A stretch of DNA of 64,000 nucleotides from Hymenobacter sp. BRD67 (GTDB taxonomy: Bacteria; Bacteroidota; Bacteroidia; Cytophagales; Hymenobacteraceae). Positions 16,717 to 25,368 of the stretch are shown in pieces. Below the pieces are notes generated by a model, which searched no databases, was not told where the DNA came from, and saw only the letters and a program-made list of their open reading frames with translations. How positions within the stretch are numbered: position 1 is the stretch's first letter; every line of letters starts with the position of its first letter. The stretch spans positions 3,658,001 through 3,722,000 of the forward strand of contig NZ_CP053904.1 of NCBI RefSeq assembly GCF_013256425.1, given 5' to 3'. The position numbers and the translations under genes were made by a program.

Positions 16717-18291
16717 ATGAAGCGCCGCGACTTTCTCCATACCACTACCGCTGCCACCACAGGCGTAGCCCTGCTCAGCGGCTTTCCTATCGGAGCCTAC
16801 GGCTACTCGCCCGAGCTGGCGGCCCTTACCAACGCTGCCACTGTTACTGATAAGGTATTGGTAATCGTGCAGCTGCAAGGGGGAAACGACGGGCTGAACA
16901 TGATTATCCCCGTCGACCAGTACGCGGCCCTGATGGTGGCGCGGCCTAGCCTGGCGCTGCCCCAGAACCAGGTGCTGCCCCTTACAGCCGCTACGGGTAT
17001 TCACCCGGCAATGGCTACTGCGCAGCAGCTTTTTAAGAATGGCCAGCTGGGTGTGGTGCAAAGCGTAGGCTATCCTAATCCTAACTTTTCACACTTTCGG
17101 GCCACCGACATCTGGACGTCGGGCTCCAGCTCCGATGTGGTATGGACTACCGGCTGGGGCGGGCGCTACCTCGACGGCGAGTTTCCAGACTACCCCACTG
17201 GGTACCCCAGCGCGCAGAATCCCGACCCGTTGGCGGTGAGCATTGGCTCGGTCGTGAGCAACTGCGTACAGGGACCCGCGGTAAACATGGGCATGGCCAT
17301 TGCCAGCACCACCAGCTTCTACCAGCTACTTAGCGGGGGCACGGATGCCGTGCCCCCAACCTCGGCCGGCCACGAGCTGGCATTTATCCGCGAGGTAGTG
17401 AGCCAGACGCAACTGTACACTACCACCATTCAGGCCGCAGCGGCCAAAGCTAAAAACCTATCGCCACTCTACCCGGCCACCGGCCAGAATACGCTTGCCG
17501 ACCAGCTTAAAATAGTGGCGCAGCTCGTAGCCGGTGGTCTGAGCACCCGCATTTACGTGTGCCAGCTGGGCGGCTTCGACCTTCACTCGCTACAGGTGCC
17601 GGCCACGGGCAGCACCACTACCGGCGCGCACGCCACGCTGCTGGGCAAGCTGGCCGATGGCATCAACGCCTTCCAGGACGACCTGCGGCGGCTGGGCGTG
17701 CAGGACCGGGTAATCGGCATGACCTTTTCAGAGTTTGGCCGGCGCATCAAGGCTAATTCGGGGCTGGGCACCGACCACGGCGCGGCGGCGCCGCTTATTG
17801 TGTTTGGCTCGCAGGCCAATCCTATCGTGTATGGCCCCAATCCGCAGCTACCCGCCAACGCCGGCGTCAACGACAACGTGCCCATGCAGGTCGACTTCCG
17901 CAGCGTGTACACCAGTATTCTCAAAGACTGGTTTCAGGTAACGCCGGCTACGCTCAACCAACTGTTTGGCCAGAGCTTTCCCTACGTGCCGGTTATCAAA
18001 TCAAATGCCCTGGCCACAGTCAGTGCTAACCCGGTGGCGGGTTTCAGTGTGTATCCCAACCCGGCTGTCGACCAGGCCACCGTCGTTTTCGAGAGCCAGG
18101 GCGAGCCGGTACAGTTGGTGGTGCTCGACGGCCTGGGCCGAGAGGTAAGCCGCGTGGTTGATGGCCGTACGCTGGGCCTGGGGCCTCAACACGTGCCGGT
18201 AGTGGTGCGCGGCCTGGTTCCCGGCGCTTATCATTGCGTAGTGCGCGAGGGCAGCCGCAGCAGCTCGCTGGTGCTGGTGGTGGCAGAATAA
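16717..18291 (+). CDS. DUF1501 protein with T9SS sorting domain
   Basis: A 524-residue protein of the DUF1501 (sulfatase-like, alkaline-phosphatase-superfamily) group. The N-terminus MKRRDFLHTTTAATTGVALL is a twin-arginine signal. The core has VLVIVQLQGGNDGLNMIIP (~residue 50), FSHFRATDIW, and MTFSEFGRRIKANSGLGTDHG (~residue 345), where Asp/His could bind metal. The last ~80 residues (GFSVYPNPAVDQATVVF to the end) are a type A T9SS C-terminal sorting domain, so the protein should be carried to the surface. ATG 16717 is chosen; an earlier in-frame start at 16498 overlaps the DUF1800 gene. It follows the DUF1800 gene by 88 bases. Function of the pair is unknown. Confidence 0.9.
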   Translation: MKRRDFLHTTTAATTGVALLSGFPIGAYGYSPELAALTNAATVTDKVLVIVQLQGGNDGLNMIIPVDQYAALMVARPSLALPQNQVLPLTAATGIHPAMATAQQLFKNGQLGVVQSVGYPNPNFSHFRATDIWTSGSSSDVVWTTGWGGRYLDGEFPDYPTGYPSAQNPDPLAVSIGSVVSNCVQGPAVNMGMAIASTTSFYQLLSGGTDAVPPTSAGHELAFIREVVSQTQLYTTTIQAAAAKAKNLSPLYPATGQNTLADQLKIVAQLVAGGLSTRIYVCQLGGFDLHSLQVPATGSTTTGAHATLLGKLADGINAFQDDLRRLGVQDRVIGMTFSEFGRRIKANSGLGTDHGAAAPLIVFGSQANPIVYGPNPQLPANAGVNDNVPMQVDFRSVYTSILKDWFQVTPATLNQLFGQSFPYVPVIKSNALATVSANPVAGFSVYPNPAVDQATVVFESQGEPVQLVVLDGLGREVSRVVDGRTLGLGPQHVPVVVRGLVPGAYHCVVREGSRSSSLVLVVAE

Positions 18292-18401
18292 GCCAAGCAA
18301 TTAGTAAGCTGCACAGGAACGCCTGACGGCTTTTTCCGTAGAAGCTCCTAACGGCTGACTACCGGCCGCTCCTACCAATTCACCACTCACTCGCTTTTCT
18401 C

Positions 18402-18638
18402 ATGGCTGACCAGCTGCAACAAATCGAAAATATCTTACCCGAAGACATTGCCCGCACATTTGAAGCGGCCGTGAATGTATTTCAGGGCAAATCGGAACAC
18501 ATGGATGACCTGCTCAAGAACGGCGGCACACTGTTGCGCAAGGCCTCCAAGAATTTCACACCTACCCAGATGGTTCTCGGCGTGGCAGCCCTGGCCGTCG
18601 TAGCCATCGTGGTTATTAACCGTGCCGCGCAAGAATAG
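18402..18638 (+). CDS. small single-pass membrane protein
   Basis: A 78-residue protein, MADQLQQIENILPEDIARTF at the N-terminus, with a helical soluble part and one C-terminal membrane helix (residues ~55-72, TQMVLGVAALAVVAIVVI). It looks like a tail-anchored protein. Similar short proteins are common in the group but have no assigned function. It is 110 bases after the DUF1501 gene and is followed by a perfect palindrome. Confidence 0.7.
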   Translation: MADQLQQIENILPEDIARTFEAAVNVFQGKSEHMDDLLKNGGTLLRKASKNFTPTQMVLGVAALAVVAIVVINRAAQE

Positions 18639-18657
18639 TCAGCCGTCAGGTTAATTT

Positions 18658-18717
18658 CTCCAAGCGCAAAAGCGAGTCATTTTCTACGTAGAAAATGACT
18701 CGCTTTTGCGCTTGGAG
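18658..18717. repeat. 60-bp perfect palindrome between convergent genes
   Basis: Arms of 30 bases (18658-18687 and 18688-18717) pair perfectly without a loop, centre CTACGTAG. It lies between the small membrane protein and rlpA. Probable bidirectional terminator, of the same no-loop type as at 6625-6686 and 50243-50298. Confidence 0.9.
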
Positions 18718-18875
18718 AGGCCAGCAGGCGTGTAACGCTACTGGCAAAAATTTATTGATAAAAATATATATTAATATATTTCTATCAATCAAATTGAGCT
18801 AGTGCTGGAAGGCATTAACCCATACTTATGAAAAGCTTGACAAACAATAACTTGCCAACGACTGCAACTTACGAA

Positions 18876-19884
18876 TTAGTGCTGTAGCGCCGTAACGACA
18901 ACCGGAGCAGTGGCGCTGGCGACAGAACCACCCGTAGCAGCAGTAGCCTCGTTGACCGGCGATGATACCTGACGCACGAGCCCGGCAAGGCCCCAGAGCT
19001 GCAGATTGCGGCGCACGGTTTCGGCAGCCAGCCAGCTGTCGAGCTGGCCAATGATAACCCGGTTGAGGGTGCGACCATCTATTACCTCCGTTACTACCTG
19101 GGCAGGCAGGGTCTGGTCGAGCGACAGGATATGGGCTTGCACCGCGCGAGCATTGGCCGCGTCGGCAAACGTGCCGGCCTGCACTACAAAATGGGGGCCG
19201 GCTGGCTGGCGAATGCCGTAGCGGGCGACGCTTCAGTAGCCGGCGGGGGACTGGCAGCCAGCACCGTAGTGATTGCGGCGGCTTCCGGCTGCGGGAGCTG
19301 GTAGGCAGTAAAAGGCGCTTCCGGGTGCGGGTCGCTGGCACGCAGCGCAGCCAGATTGTCGGGCGTTTCGGCCACGCCCAGCGGCGTGGCGGCCGATACT
19401 ATCTCAGCCACTACCGTAACCGCGCCAGCCTCTATAATACCCAGCGGCCGGGCCGCTACTTCTGATAAGTCCATAATCCGCTGGTGGCGGAAAGGCCCGC
19501 GGTCGGTAACGCGCACAACGACCGACGCCCCGGTATTCAGGTTGGTTACCCGCAAGCGGGTGCCAAAAGGCAGGGTTTTGTGAGCGCAGGTGTACTCGTG
19601 GCGATTGTAGCGCTCGCCACTGGTGGTGCGCCGCCCCTGAAAGCGCCGGCTATACCACGAGGCCCGGCCCGTAATACGGTGGTAAAGCCCTCACGGGCAA
19701 TGGGAATGACAGTCGGCAACATCCGGGGAATGTAGATGTGACGACGCAGGTGACGATGATGCAGCGCATGCACGCGGTGCGTACGGGCAGCTGCCGGCAA
19801 TACCAGTCCGGCCCCCAGCACCAACCAGCAAAGGCAGTGTAGCAGAAAAGAGGTAGAGAGAAAGGTTGGTCGCGTAAGCGTCAT
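18876..19884 (-). CDS. rlpA: RlpA-like septal ring lytic transglycosylase (frame broken twice)
   Basis: Reconstructed as 336 residues. An N-terminal signal sequence (MTLTRPTFLSTSFLLHCLCW) is followed by a His/Arg-rich stretch and the RlpA double-psi beta-barrel (ASWYSRRF, RTTSGERYN, THKTLPFGTRLRVTNL region, VRVTDRGPF). After an Ala/Pro-rich linker comes a C-terminal SPOR-like repeat (VVQAGTFADAANARAVQAHI ... GLAGLVRQV), which binds denuded glycan. RlpA cuts such glycan strands at division sites. Two single-base losses break the frame, at ~19663-19670 and at 19223-19225; adding one base to each run restores it. Convergent to the small membrane protein gene. Confidence 0.85.
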
Positions 19885-20230
19885 GCGCTTGGATAGATGG
19901 TGAACAAACCGAATGTAAGGCGTGACCAGCTAAAAATCACATCCGCTTCTTACTAAATACGTTACCATTTTTCTGATATTGTATTTTTTTAAGAAGCGTT
20001 GTATTCGTACTGCTTGCAGCGGTTGATGTCAACCTGCAATTGTGTTTAGTGAAGGCACTATATGGCTGGTTATTGCACTTTCTTAAGTACCGCATGAAAA
20101 TTAGATTATCCGGCGGGTATAAGATTATGTCATTTTGCCTGAACTATAAAGCAGTTGGCGTTTGCATAATTGCTAACGCTTTTGTATATCACGCCCGCAC
20201 GACTTTCGCATTTCGCCCTACCTTCGCAGT
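19885..20230. other. intergenic stretch, A+T-rich
   Basis: 346 bases between divergent rlpA and the DUF72 gene, clearly poorer in G+C than the genes around it. A short open frame on the plus strand from 20040 is not protein-like. TACCTTCG at ~20219 could be a -7 box for the DUF72 gene. Nothing else stands out. Confidence 0.5.
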
Positions 20231-21144
20231 ATGGATTTTGGCCGCCTGCCCGACCTTCGCTACGTTGACTTTCGCCTTCCCCTTCTCACCCCGACACGAC
20301 GCTGGTACTGGCGCGGGCTCAAGCGGAGCCGCCCGCTACCCGCAGACTTTACGTAGGCTGCCCCATCTGGACCAATAAGGAGTGGCTGGGCTCCTACTTT
20401 CCGCTGGGCGCTAAAGAGCCTGACTTTCTGCGCTACTATGCCCAGCAGTTCAACTCTATTGAGCTGAACACCACCCACTATCGCATCCCGGATGCGGCCA
20501 CCGTGCGGCGCTGGCGCGAGGCAGTAGGACCCAACTTTAAGTTCTGTCCCAAAGTGCCGCGTAGCATCAGCCACGAGCGCGAGCTATACAATACCGACGC
20601 GCTCACGCTCACGTTTACCCGCGCCATGCAGGAGCTGGGCGACAACCTGGGTACCTGCTTTCTACAGCTGCCACCCCATTTTGGCCCCGAGCTGCTGCCA
20701 CGACTGGAGCGCTTTCTGCTCGACTGGCCCACCGAGGTGCCCTTGGCGGTAGAGCTACGCCACCCGCGCTGGTTTTCGGACCAGGCCTTGGCCGACTCTG
20801 TATTTGCCACTCTCGAAGCTTTGAATAAAACCTTGGTTATTACTGATGTAGCTGGCCGTCGCGATGTGTTGCCTCAGCGCCTCACTACCCCCACGGCCTT
20901 GCTTCGGTTTAATGGCCACGGTCTGATACCCAGCGATTACACTCGCGCCGACGCCTGGGCCGAGCGGTTAGCCGCGTGGTACGAGCAGGGCCTGCACACC
21001 GCGTATGTCTTTATCCATCAAAAGGATGTGCAGCATGCTCCGCTCTGGGCACAGCACTTTCTGGCTCGTATGCGCGAGCTGACTGGCATCGTGGTCGCCT
21101 CACCCCGGCTCATTCCGCAGCAGGTACAGGGCAGCTTGTTCTGA
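20231..21144 (+). CDS. DUF72 family protein (frame broken in C run)
   Basis: Reconstructed as 304 residues from ATG 20231 (MDFGRLPDLRYVDFRLP). The break is at the C run 20279-20282; one more C joins the frames. DUF72 proteins (YecE type) form a TIM-barrel of unknown activity. Typical features: YVGCPIWTNKEWLGSYFP near residue 45, FNSIELNTTHYRIP, FKFCPKVPRSISH, LQLPPHFGPE, AVELRHPRW, RFNGH and AYVFIHQKDVQHAPL. Length is as usual for the family. Stands alone between A+T-rich DNA and the DUF1345 gene. Confidence 0.88.
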
Positions 21145-21204
21145 GGACCGAAACACAACAAGGCAACGGCTTGGCAGTAGTATAAGCTATTTCTTGCCTG
21201 CTAC

Positions 21205-21894
21205 TTACAGCACCCCGCCTACTCCACTGATTACCAGGGCTATTAATGCCGTATTAAAGCCAAATGAAATGAGTCCGTGCAGTAGCGCGAGCCGTCGCAG
21301 GGCCCGGCCGCTGATGCTGACGTCGGCGGTCTGGGCGGTCATCCCTACCACGAAGGAAAAGTAGGCGATGTCGAGGTAATCGGGCTCCAGCTGCTCGCCA
21401 CCCGGAAATAGCAGCCCCCCCACATCGGAGCCATCTGGATTGGCATCGTAGTAAATATGGGCGTAGCGCAGGGTAAATACGGTATGAACCAGCAGCCACG
21501 AGACGGCCACGGCCACGATACTAAGGACAATATGCCGGGCTAGCGCGGCCGGCCCCAGGCCGTGGCTTATACTGAGTAGCACAACAACTGCCAGCAGACT
21601 GGCACTCGCTGCAACCAGCACAAACACAAAACTTACGGCGCGGCTCAGGTCTTCGGAAGCCGCTACTGCCCGGATACGGTCGGCATCGGCGGTATACATA
21701 CCCGTCCAGATAAGTGCCAGGGAAACAAGGCCGAAAGCGTCCCATCCCACTACCATCCGGGCCAGTGAATGAAATTGCAGCGGGCACACGCCCCAGGCTA
21801 TTAGTCCGACCACAAAGGCCAGCAGCAAACGGCCTGATGCCGGCAGGTGACCCACCCGGTGCAGCAGTGCCCGCGAAGTAGAAGTAGTATTCAC
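21205..21894 (-). CDS. DUF1345 integral membrane protein
   Basis: A 229-residue protein with about five membrane helices: LLLAFVVGLIAWGV, AFGLVSLALIWTGMY, AVSFVFVLVAASASLLAVVVL, HIVLSIVAVAVSWLLVHTVF, then LALLHGLISFGFNTALIALVI. The polar stretch FTLRYAHIYYDANPDG and PDYLDIAYFSFVVGMTAQTADV are the DUF1345 signatures. No transport or enzymatic role is known for the family. It is divergent from the nicotinate phosphoribosyltransferase gene, 102 bases apart. Confidence 0.88.
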   Translation of the reverse strand: MNTTSTSRALLHRVGHLPASGRLLLAFVVGLIAWGVCPLQFHSLARMVVGWDAFGLVSLALIWTGMYTADADRIRAVAASEDLSRAVSFVFVLVAASASLLAVVVLLSISHGLGPAALARHIVLSIVAVAVSWLLVHTVFTLRYAHIYYDANPDGSDVGGLLFPGGEQLEPDYLDIAYFSFVVGMTAQTADVSISGRALRRLALLHGLISFGFNTALIALVISGVGGVL

Positions 21895-21996
21895 GCCGCC
21901 AAGTTAAGCTACGGGCATGGCAGCCGGATGAGCATCGGGTGGAGGACCGCCTCCTACCTCACATCCACTCACAATTTTTACCCGTGCTTTGTGGTC

Positions 21997-23493
21997 ATGA
22001 ACGACGCGCCTCTCTCCGGTCTTTACCAGCCTTCGCTGGCCTTGCTCACCGACCTCTACCAGCTCACCATGGCCTATGGCTACTGGAAGCAGGGCCTGCA
22101 CGAGCGCGAGGCCGTGTTTCACCTCTACTTCCGCAAGCCGCCCTTTGCTGGTGGCTACGCGGTGGCCGCAGGCTTGGCGCTGGCCGTCGACTATCTGGAA
22201 AATCTGCGCTTCTCGGACGATGACATTGCCTACCTGGCCAGCCTGACCGGCAGCAAGGGCAGTCGACTGTTTCCTGACGATTTTCTTGAATATCTTAAAA
22301 AGACGATATTTTCTTGCGATGTCGATGCGGTGGCCGAGGGCACGGTAGTATTTGGCAATGAGCCGCTGGTGCGGGTGCAAGGCCCGCTGCTGCAAGCGCA
22401 ATTGGTCGAAACGGCGCTGCTTACGCTCGTCAATTTCCAAACCCTCATCGCCACCAAGGCGGCCCGCGTGCGCGACGCGGCCGGCCCCGACGACTCCGTG
22501 TTGGAGTTTGGCCTGCGCCGCGCCCAGGGGCCCGATGGCGGCCTCGGGGCCAGCCGCGCCGCCTACCTCGGCGGGGCCGACGCCACCAGCAACGTGCTGG
22601 CCGGCCAGCGCTACGGCATTCCGGTGCGCGGCACCCACGCCCATAGCTGGGTGATGACGTTTGAGAGTGAGGTCGAAGCCTTCCGTGCCTACGCCGACGC
22701 CTTTCCCGACGACTCGGTATTTCTGGTCGATACCTACGACACGCTCGACGGTGTGCGCCACGCCATCACGGTAGCTCTCGAAATGCGCCAGAACGGCCAC
22801 GAGCTGGGCGGCATCCGCCTCGATTCGGGCGACCTGGCCTACCTCTCCAAAGAGGCCCGCAAACTACTCGACGCGGCCGGCCTGGAAAAAGTCCGCATCG
22901 TGGCTAGCAACGACTTGGAGGAAAACCTCATTACCAGCCTCAAGCAGCAGGGCGCCCGCATCGACACCTGGGGCGTGGGCACCCAGCTCGTGACGGCCTA
23001 CAACCAGGCGGCCCTCGGCGGGGTGTACAAGCTGGCCGCCCTGCGCACCGCCGACGGCCAGGGCTGGGACTTCACCATCAAGCTCTCCGAGCAGCAGGCC
23101 AAAACCAGCATCCCCGGCATCTTACAAGTACGCCGCTACCTGGGCGAGGCCAGCCAGCCCCGCGCCGACATGATTTACAACGTGGCCGCCGCCACACCCC
23201 TGCCCGACGCGCCCATCCTCCTTGACCCCGCCGATGCCACCCGCCGCCGCCCCGTGCGCCCCGGCGCGCCCTTCCGCGACCTGCTAGCCCCGGTGCTGCG
23301 CCAGGGCCGCCTCGTGCAGCCGCTGCCCACCCTGGCCGAAAGCCGCGCCTTCGCCCGCCAGGAAGTGGCTAGCCTCGACCCCAGCGTCCGCCGCTACCTC
23401 AACCCGCACGTGTACCCGGTGGGTCTGGAGCAGGCGCTCCACGAGTTCCGCACCCAGCTCATGCTGGCGAAGCGGCCGGTGCGGCCGGCGTAG
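21997..23493 (+). CDS. pncB: nicotinate phosphoribosyltransferase
   Basis: A 498-residue enzyme that joins nicotinate to PRPP with ATP use, giving nicotinate mononucleotide in the NAD salvage route. Recognised by LTDLYQLTMAYGYWKQG near the start, FRKPPFAGGYAVAAGL, EFGLRRAQGPDGGLGASRAA, GTHAHSWVMTF, LVDTYDTLDGV and IRLDSGDLAYLS (PRPP and base binding), and ASNDLEENLI. Start ATG 21997 (MNDAPLSGLYQPS) is used; an earlier in-frame start at 21847 overlaps the DUF1345 gene. Its stop is 1 base from the end of a convergent gene. Confidence 0.95.
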   Translation: MNDAPLSGLYQPSLALLTDLYQLTMAYGYWKQGLHEREAVFHLYFRKPPFAGGYAVAAGLALAVDYLENLRFSDDDIAYLASLTGSKGSRLFPDDFLEYLKKTIFSCDVDAVAEGTVVFGNEPLVRVQGPLLQAQLVETALLTLVNFQTLIATKAARVRDAAGPDDSVLEFGLRRAQGPDGGLGASRAAYLGGADATSNVLAGQRYGIPVRGTHAHSWVMTFESEVEAFRAYADAFPDDSVFLVDTYDTLDGVRHAITVALEMRQNGHELGGIRLDSGDLAYLSKEARKLLDAAGLEKVRIVASNDLEENLITSLKQQGARIDTWGVGTQLVTAYNQAALGGVYKLAALRTADGQGWDFTIKLSEQQAKTSIPGILQVRRYLGEASQPRADMIYNVAAATPLPDAPILLDPADATRRRPVRPGAPFRDLLAPVLRQGRLVQPLPTLAESRAFARQEVASLDPSVRRYLNPHVYPVGLEQALHEFRTQLMLAKRPVRPA

Positions 23494-23494
23494 T

Positions 23495-24118
23495 TTAATG
23501 ATTAGGTTGCTGCATACGCCACTGCTTTGCTCTCTGCAATTCAGCACCATAAATAGAAAAACCATTCTCATTCATCAGACGGGTTAGGGCTGTATAATTG
23601 AGGTCTTCTGCAATACCTTCTTCATCAGCCCACATCTTAAATAGAGCTTTTCTCTCCGCACTAGTTAGTCGTGCCACCTCATCGGCAAACAAGCGCGGAT
23701 ATTTAAGTGATAACTGAATCGTGACATGTCGTATATACGATGGAGCGTCACTAATCCCAGCTATCGTCTTGCATATAGCAATACCTCGCCGCAAAACCGG
23801 GCTAGGATATTTGACTCCCACTTGCCCAAGTACCTCGATGTACTCGTGACCATCATATAGCTGCCCGAAATCCTTAGGGTCAAAAATGGCAGTAAACGCT
23901 TTAGCCGTTGTTGGAAAAGCTGCGATAAATGCTTGCTGTCGAACCGATGAGGTAGGGTTCGTTTTCCAAGCAAGATAAGCCTTCTCTACCCGCTGGGCCG
24001 CTGGCAGTAACCACGCTTTTCCATGTGTTGTTACTGATACATCAACAAGGTCATTATTTGATTGTGCCTGAGCGGATAGCGCAGCGCAGGTCATTAAAAG
24101 CAATGCTATAAATTTCAT
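23495..24118 (-). CDS. hypothetical exported protein, A+T-rich
   Basis: A 207-residue protein with a clean signal sequence (MKFIALLLMTCAALSAQAQS, cut after AQA). The mature part is helical, with no recognised motif; YDGHEYIEVLGQVGVKYPS and RLTSAERKALFKMWADEEG are the most distinctive pieces. Its base composition is visibly more A+T-rich than that of purM before it and pncB beyond it, and codon use follows. It starts 11 bases after the purM stop on the same strand, so it can ride on purine-operon transcription, but it is probably a later arrival. Function unknown. Confidence 0.75.
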   Translation of the reverse strand: MKFIALLLMTCAALSAQAQSNNDLVDVSVTTHGKAWLLPAAQRVEKAYLAWKTNPTSSVRQQAFIAAFPTTAKAFTAIFDPKDFGQLYDGHEYIEVLGQVGVKYPSPVLRRGIAICKTIAGISDAPSYIRHVTIQLSLKYPRLFADEVARLTSAERKALFKMWADEEGIAEDLNYTALTRLMNENGFSIYGAELQRAKQWRMQQPNH

Positions 24119-24129
24119 TGTACGCCAGC

Positions 24130-25227
24130 CTACGCATACTTCAGCTCCCCCGACCCTACGCGCAGCGTCACACCCGCCTCGGCGGTGAGGTAGCCGGCTA
24201 GCTGGGCCTGGTAGCCGCTTTGGGCGAGCTGCTGCACGAGGGCTTCGGCGGCTTCGGGGGCGGTGACGAGCAGCATGCCGTTGCCCATGTTCCAGTAGAG
24301 GTAGGCGGTTTCGGGGCTGATGCCGCCAATTTCGCAGAGGCGCTGCATGGCCGGCAGGGGCGCGAAGAGGTTGTCGAGCACCGCGCCGAGGCCGTTTTTG
24401 AGTACGCGCTTGAAGTTGTCGGCCACGCCGCCGCCCGTGATGTGGGCCGCGCCGCGCAGGGGCAGGCCCGCGTCGAGCACCGCCGTGAGGGCGGGCGCAT
24501 AGATGAGCGAGGGCGCGAGCAGGGCGGCGCCCCAGGTGGCGTACTGGTCGGCGTCAGTGCCGTCGTAGGGGGCCGTGTGCCAGTTGTCGCCGAAGAGGCG
24601 CTGCAAGGTCTTGCGGGCCAGCGAGTAGCCGTTGGAGCGGAACGAGGGCGAGCGCAGGGCCACCACCGCATCGCCGGCCTGGGCCGTGGCGCCGCTCAAC
24701 GGCTGGGCCAGGCTGGAGTGCAGCACGCCGATGGCCGTGGAGCACCAGTTGAAATTCATGCGCGCGCCGGGGAAGCCACCGATGCGGTTGCCAAGCTCGG
24801 CAATCTCGCCGCCGGTAATGGCGATTTTAGAGAACTGGCAGGCATCGTGCAGGCCGCGCATCATCTCATCCACTACGTCGTAGTCAAGAGTATTCACGTC
24901 GATGATATTCGACAGGTTGGTGGGTACGAAGCCGGCCGCAATGAGGTCGTCGGCCGTCATGGCTACCAAGTCGTAGCCCAGCGTGTCGTACTTATCGAGG
25001 CGCTCGCCCAGCTCGATTTTGGTCCCGATACCATCCGAGCTGATACCCAGGCGCTCCTGGCCGAAACGGATTTCGTTCGAAAATCCCCCGTCGAGGTCGC
25101 GGGCGGGCTCGCCGGGCAGGCCCGCGCGGGTAGCGAACGTCTTTTTCGACCAGTTGTAGGCGTTTTTCGAGGCGGCGTTGCCGAGGTCGATGGAGTAGCC
25201 AGCGTCGGGAGTTTGGGCGTTGTTCAT
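24130..25227 (-). CDS. purM: phosphoribosylformylglycinamidine cyclo-ligase (AIR synthase)
   Basis: A 365-residue AIR synthase: closes the imidazole ring from FGAM with ATP, step 5 of purine synthesis. Marks: GISSDGIGTKIELGERLDKYDT (phosphate loop region), LVAMTADDLIAAG, ITGGEIAELGN, GDAVVALRSPSFRSNGYSL and AAHITGGGVADNFKRVL. Start ATG 25227 (MNNAQTPDAGYSIDLGN); 14 residues upstream in frame derive from the repeat region and are left out. It is the last pur gene of the run and is separated from purF by a long inverted repeat. Confidence 0.96.
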   Translation of the reverse strand: MNNAQTPDAGYSIDLGNAASKNAYNWSKKTFATRAGLPGEPARDLDGGFSNEIRFGQERLGISSDGIGTKIELGERLDKYDTLGYDLVAMTADDLIAAGFVPTNLSNIIDVNTLDYDVVDEMMRGLHDACQFSKIAITGGEIAELGNRIGGFPGARMNFNWCSTAIGVLHSSLAQPLSGATAQAGDAVVALRSPSFRSNGYSLARKTLQRLFGDNWHTAPYDGTDADQYATWGAALLAPSLIYAPALTAVLDAGLPLRGAAHITGGGVADNFKRVLKNGLGAVLDNLFAPLPAMQRLCEIGGISPETAYLYWNMGNGMLLVTAPEAAEALVQQLAQSGYQAQLAGYLTAEAGVTLRVGSGELKYA

Positions 25228-25255
25228 ATTAAATGTCGCTCGGTTAAGCGATGAG

Positions 25256-25362
25256 AAAACGTCTGTCATTGCGAGCGCAGCGAAGCAATCGCACCAGCAC
25301 GTTGTCGTTCGGGTATCGGTCGGGTGCGATTGCTTCGCTGCGCTCGCAATGACAGACGTTTT
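25256..25362. repeat. 40-bp inverted repeat between purF and purM
   Basis: Arms 25256-25295 and 25323-25362 pair almost perfectly around a ~27-base loop. The arms contain TGTCATTGCGAGCGCAGCGA, a style of dispersed repeat that I associate with Bacteroidota genomes. It sits inside the purine gene run and could cut or weaken transcription into purM. Confidence 0.9.
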
Positions 25363-25368
25363 TACTCT

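Noticed and set aside
20040..20378. Plus-strand open frame before the DUF72 gene
   Set aside because: No plausible protein features, and it overlaps the real DUF72 start in another frame.
21904..22800. 298-residue minus-strand frame opposite pncB
   Set aside because: Shadow of a clear nicotinate phosphoribosyltransferase gene.
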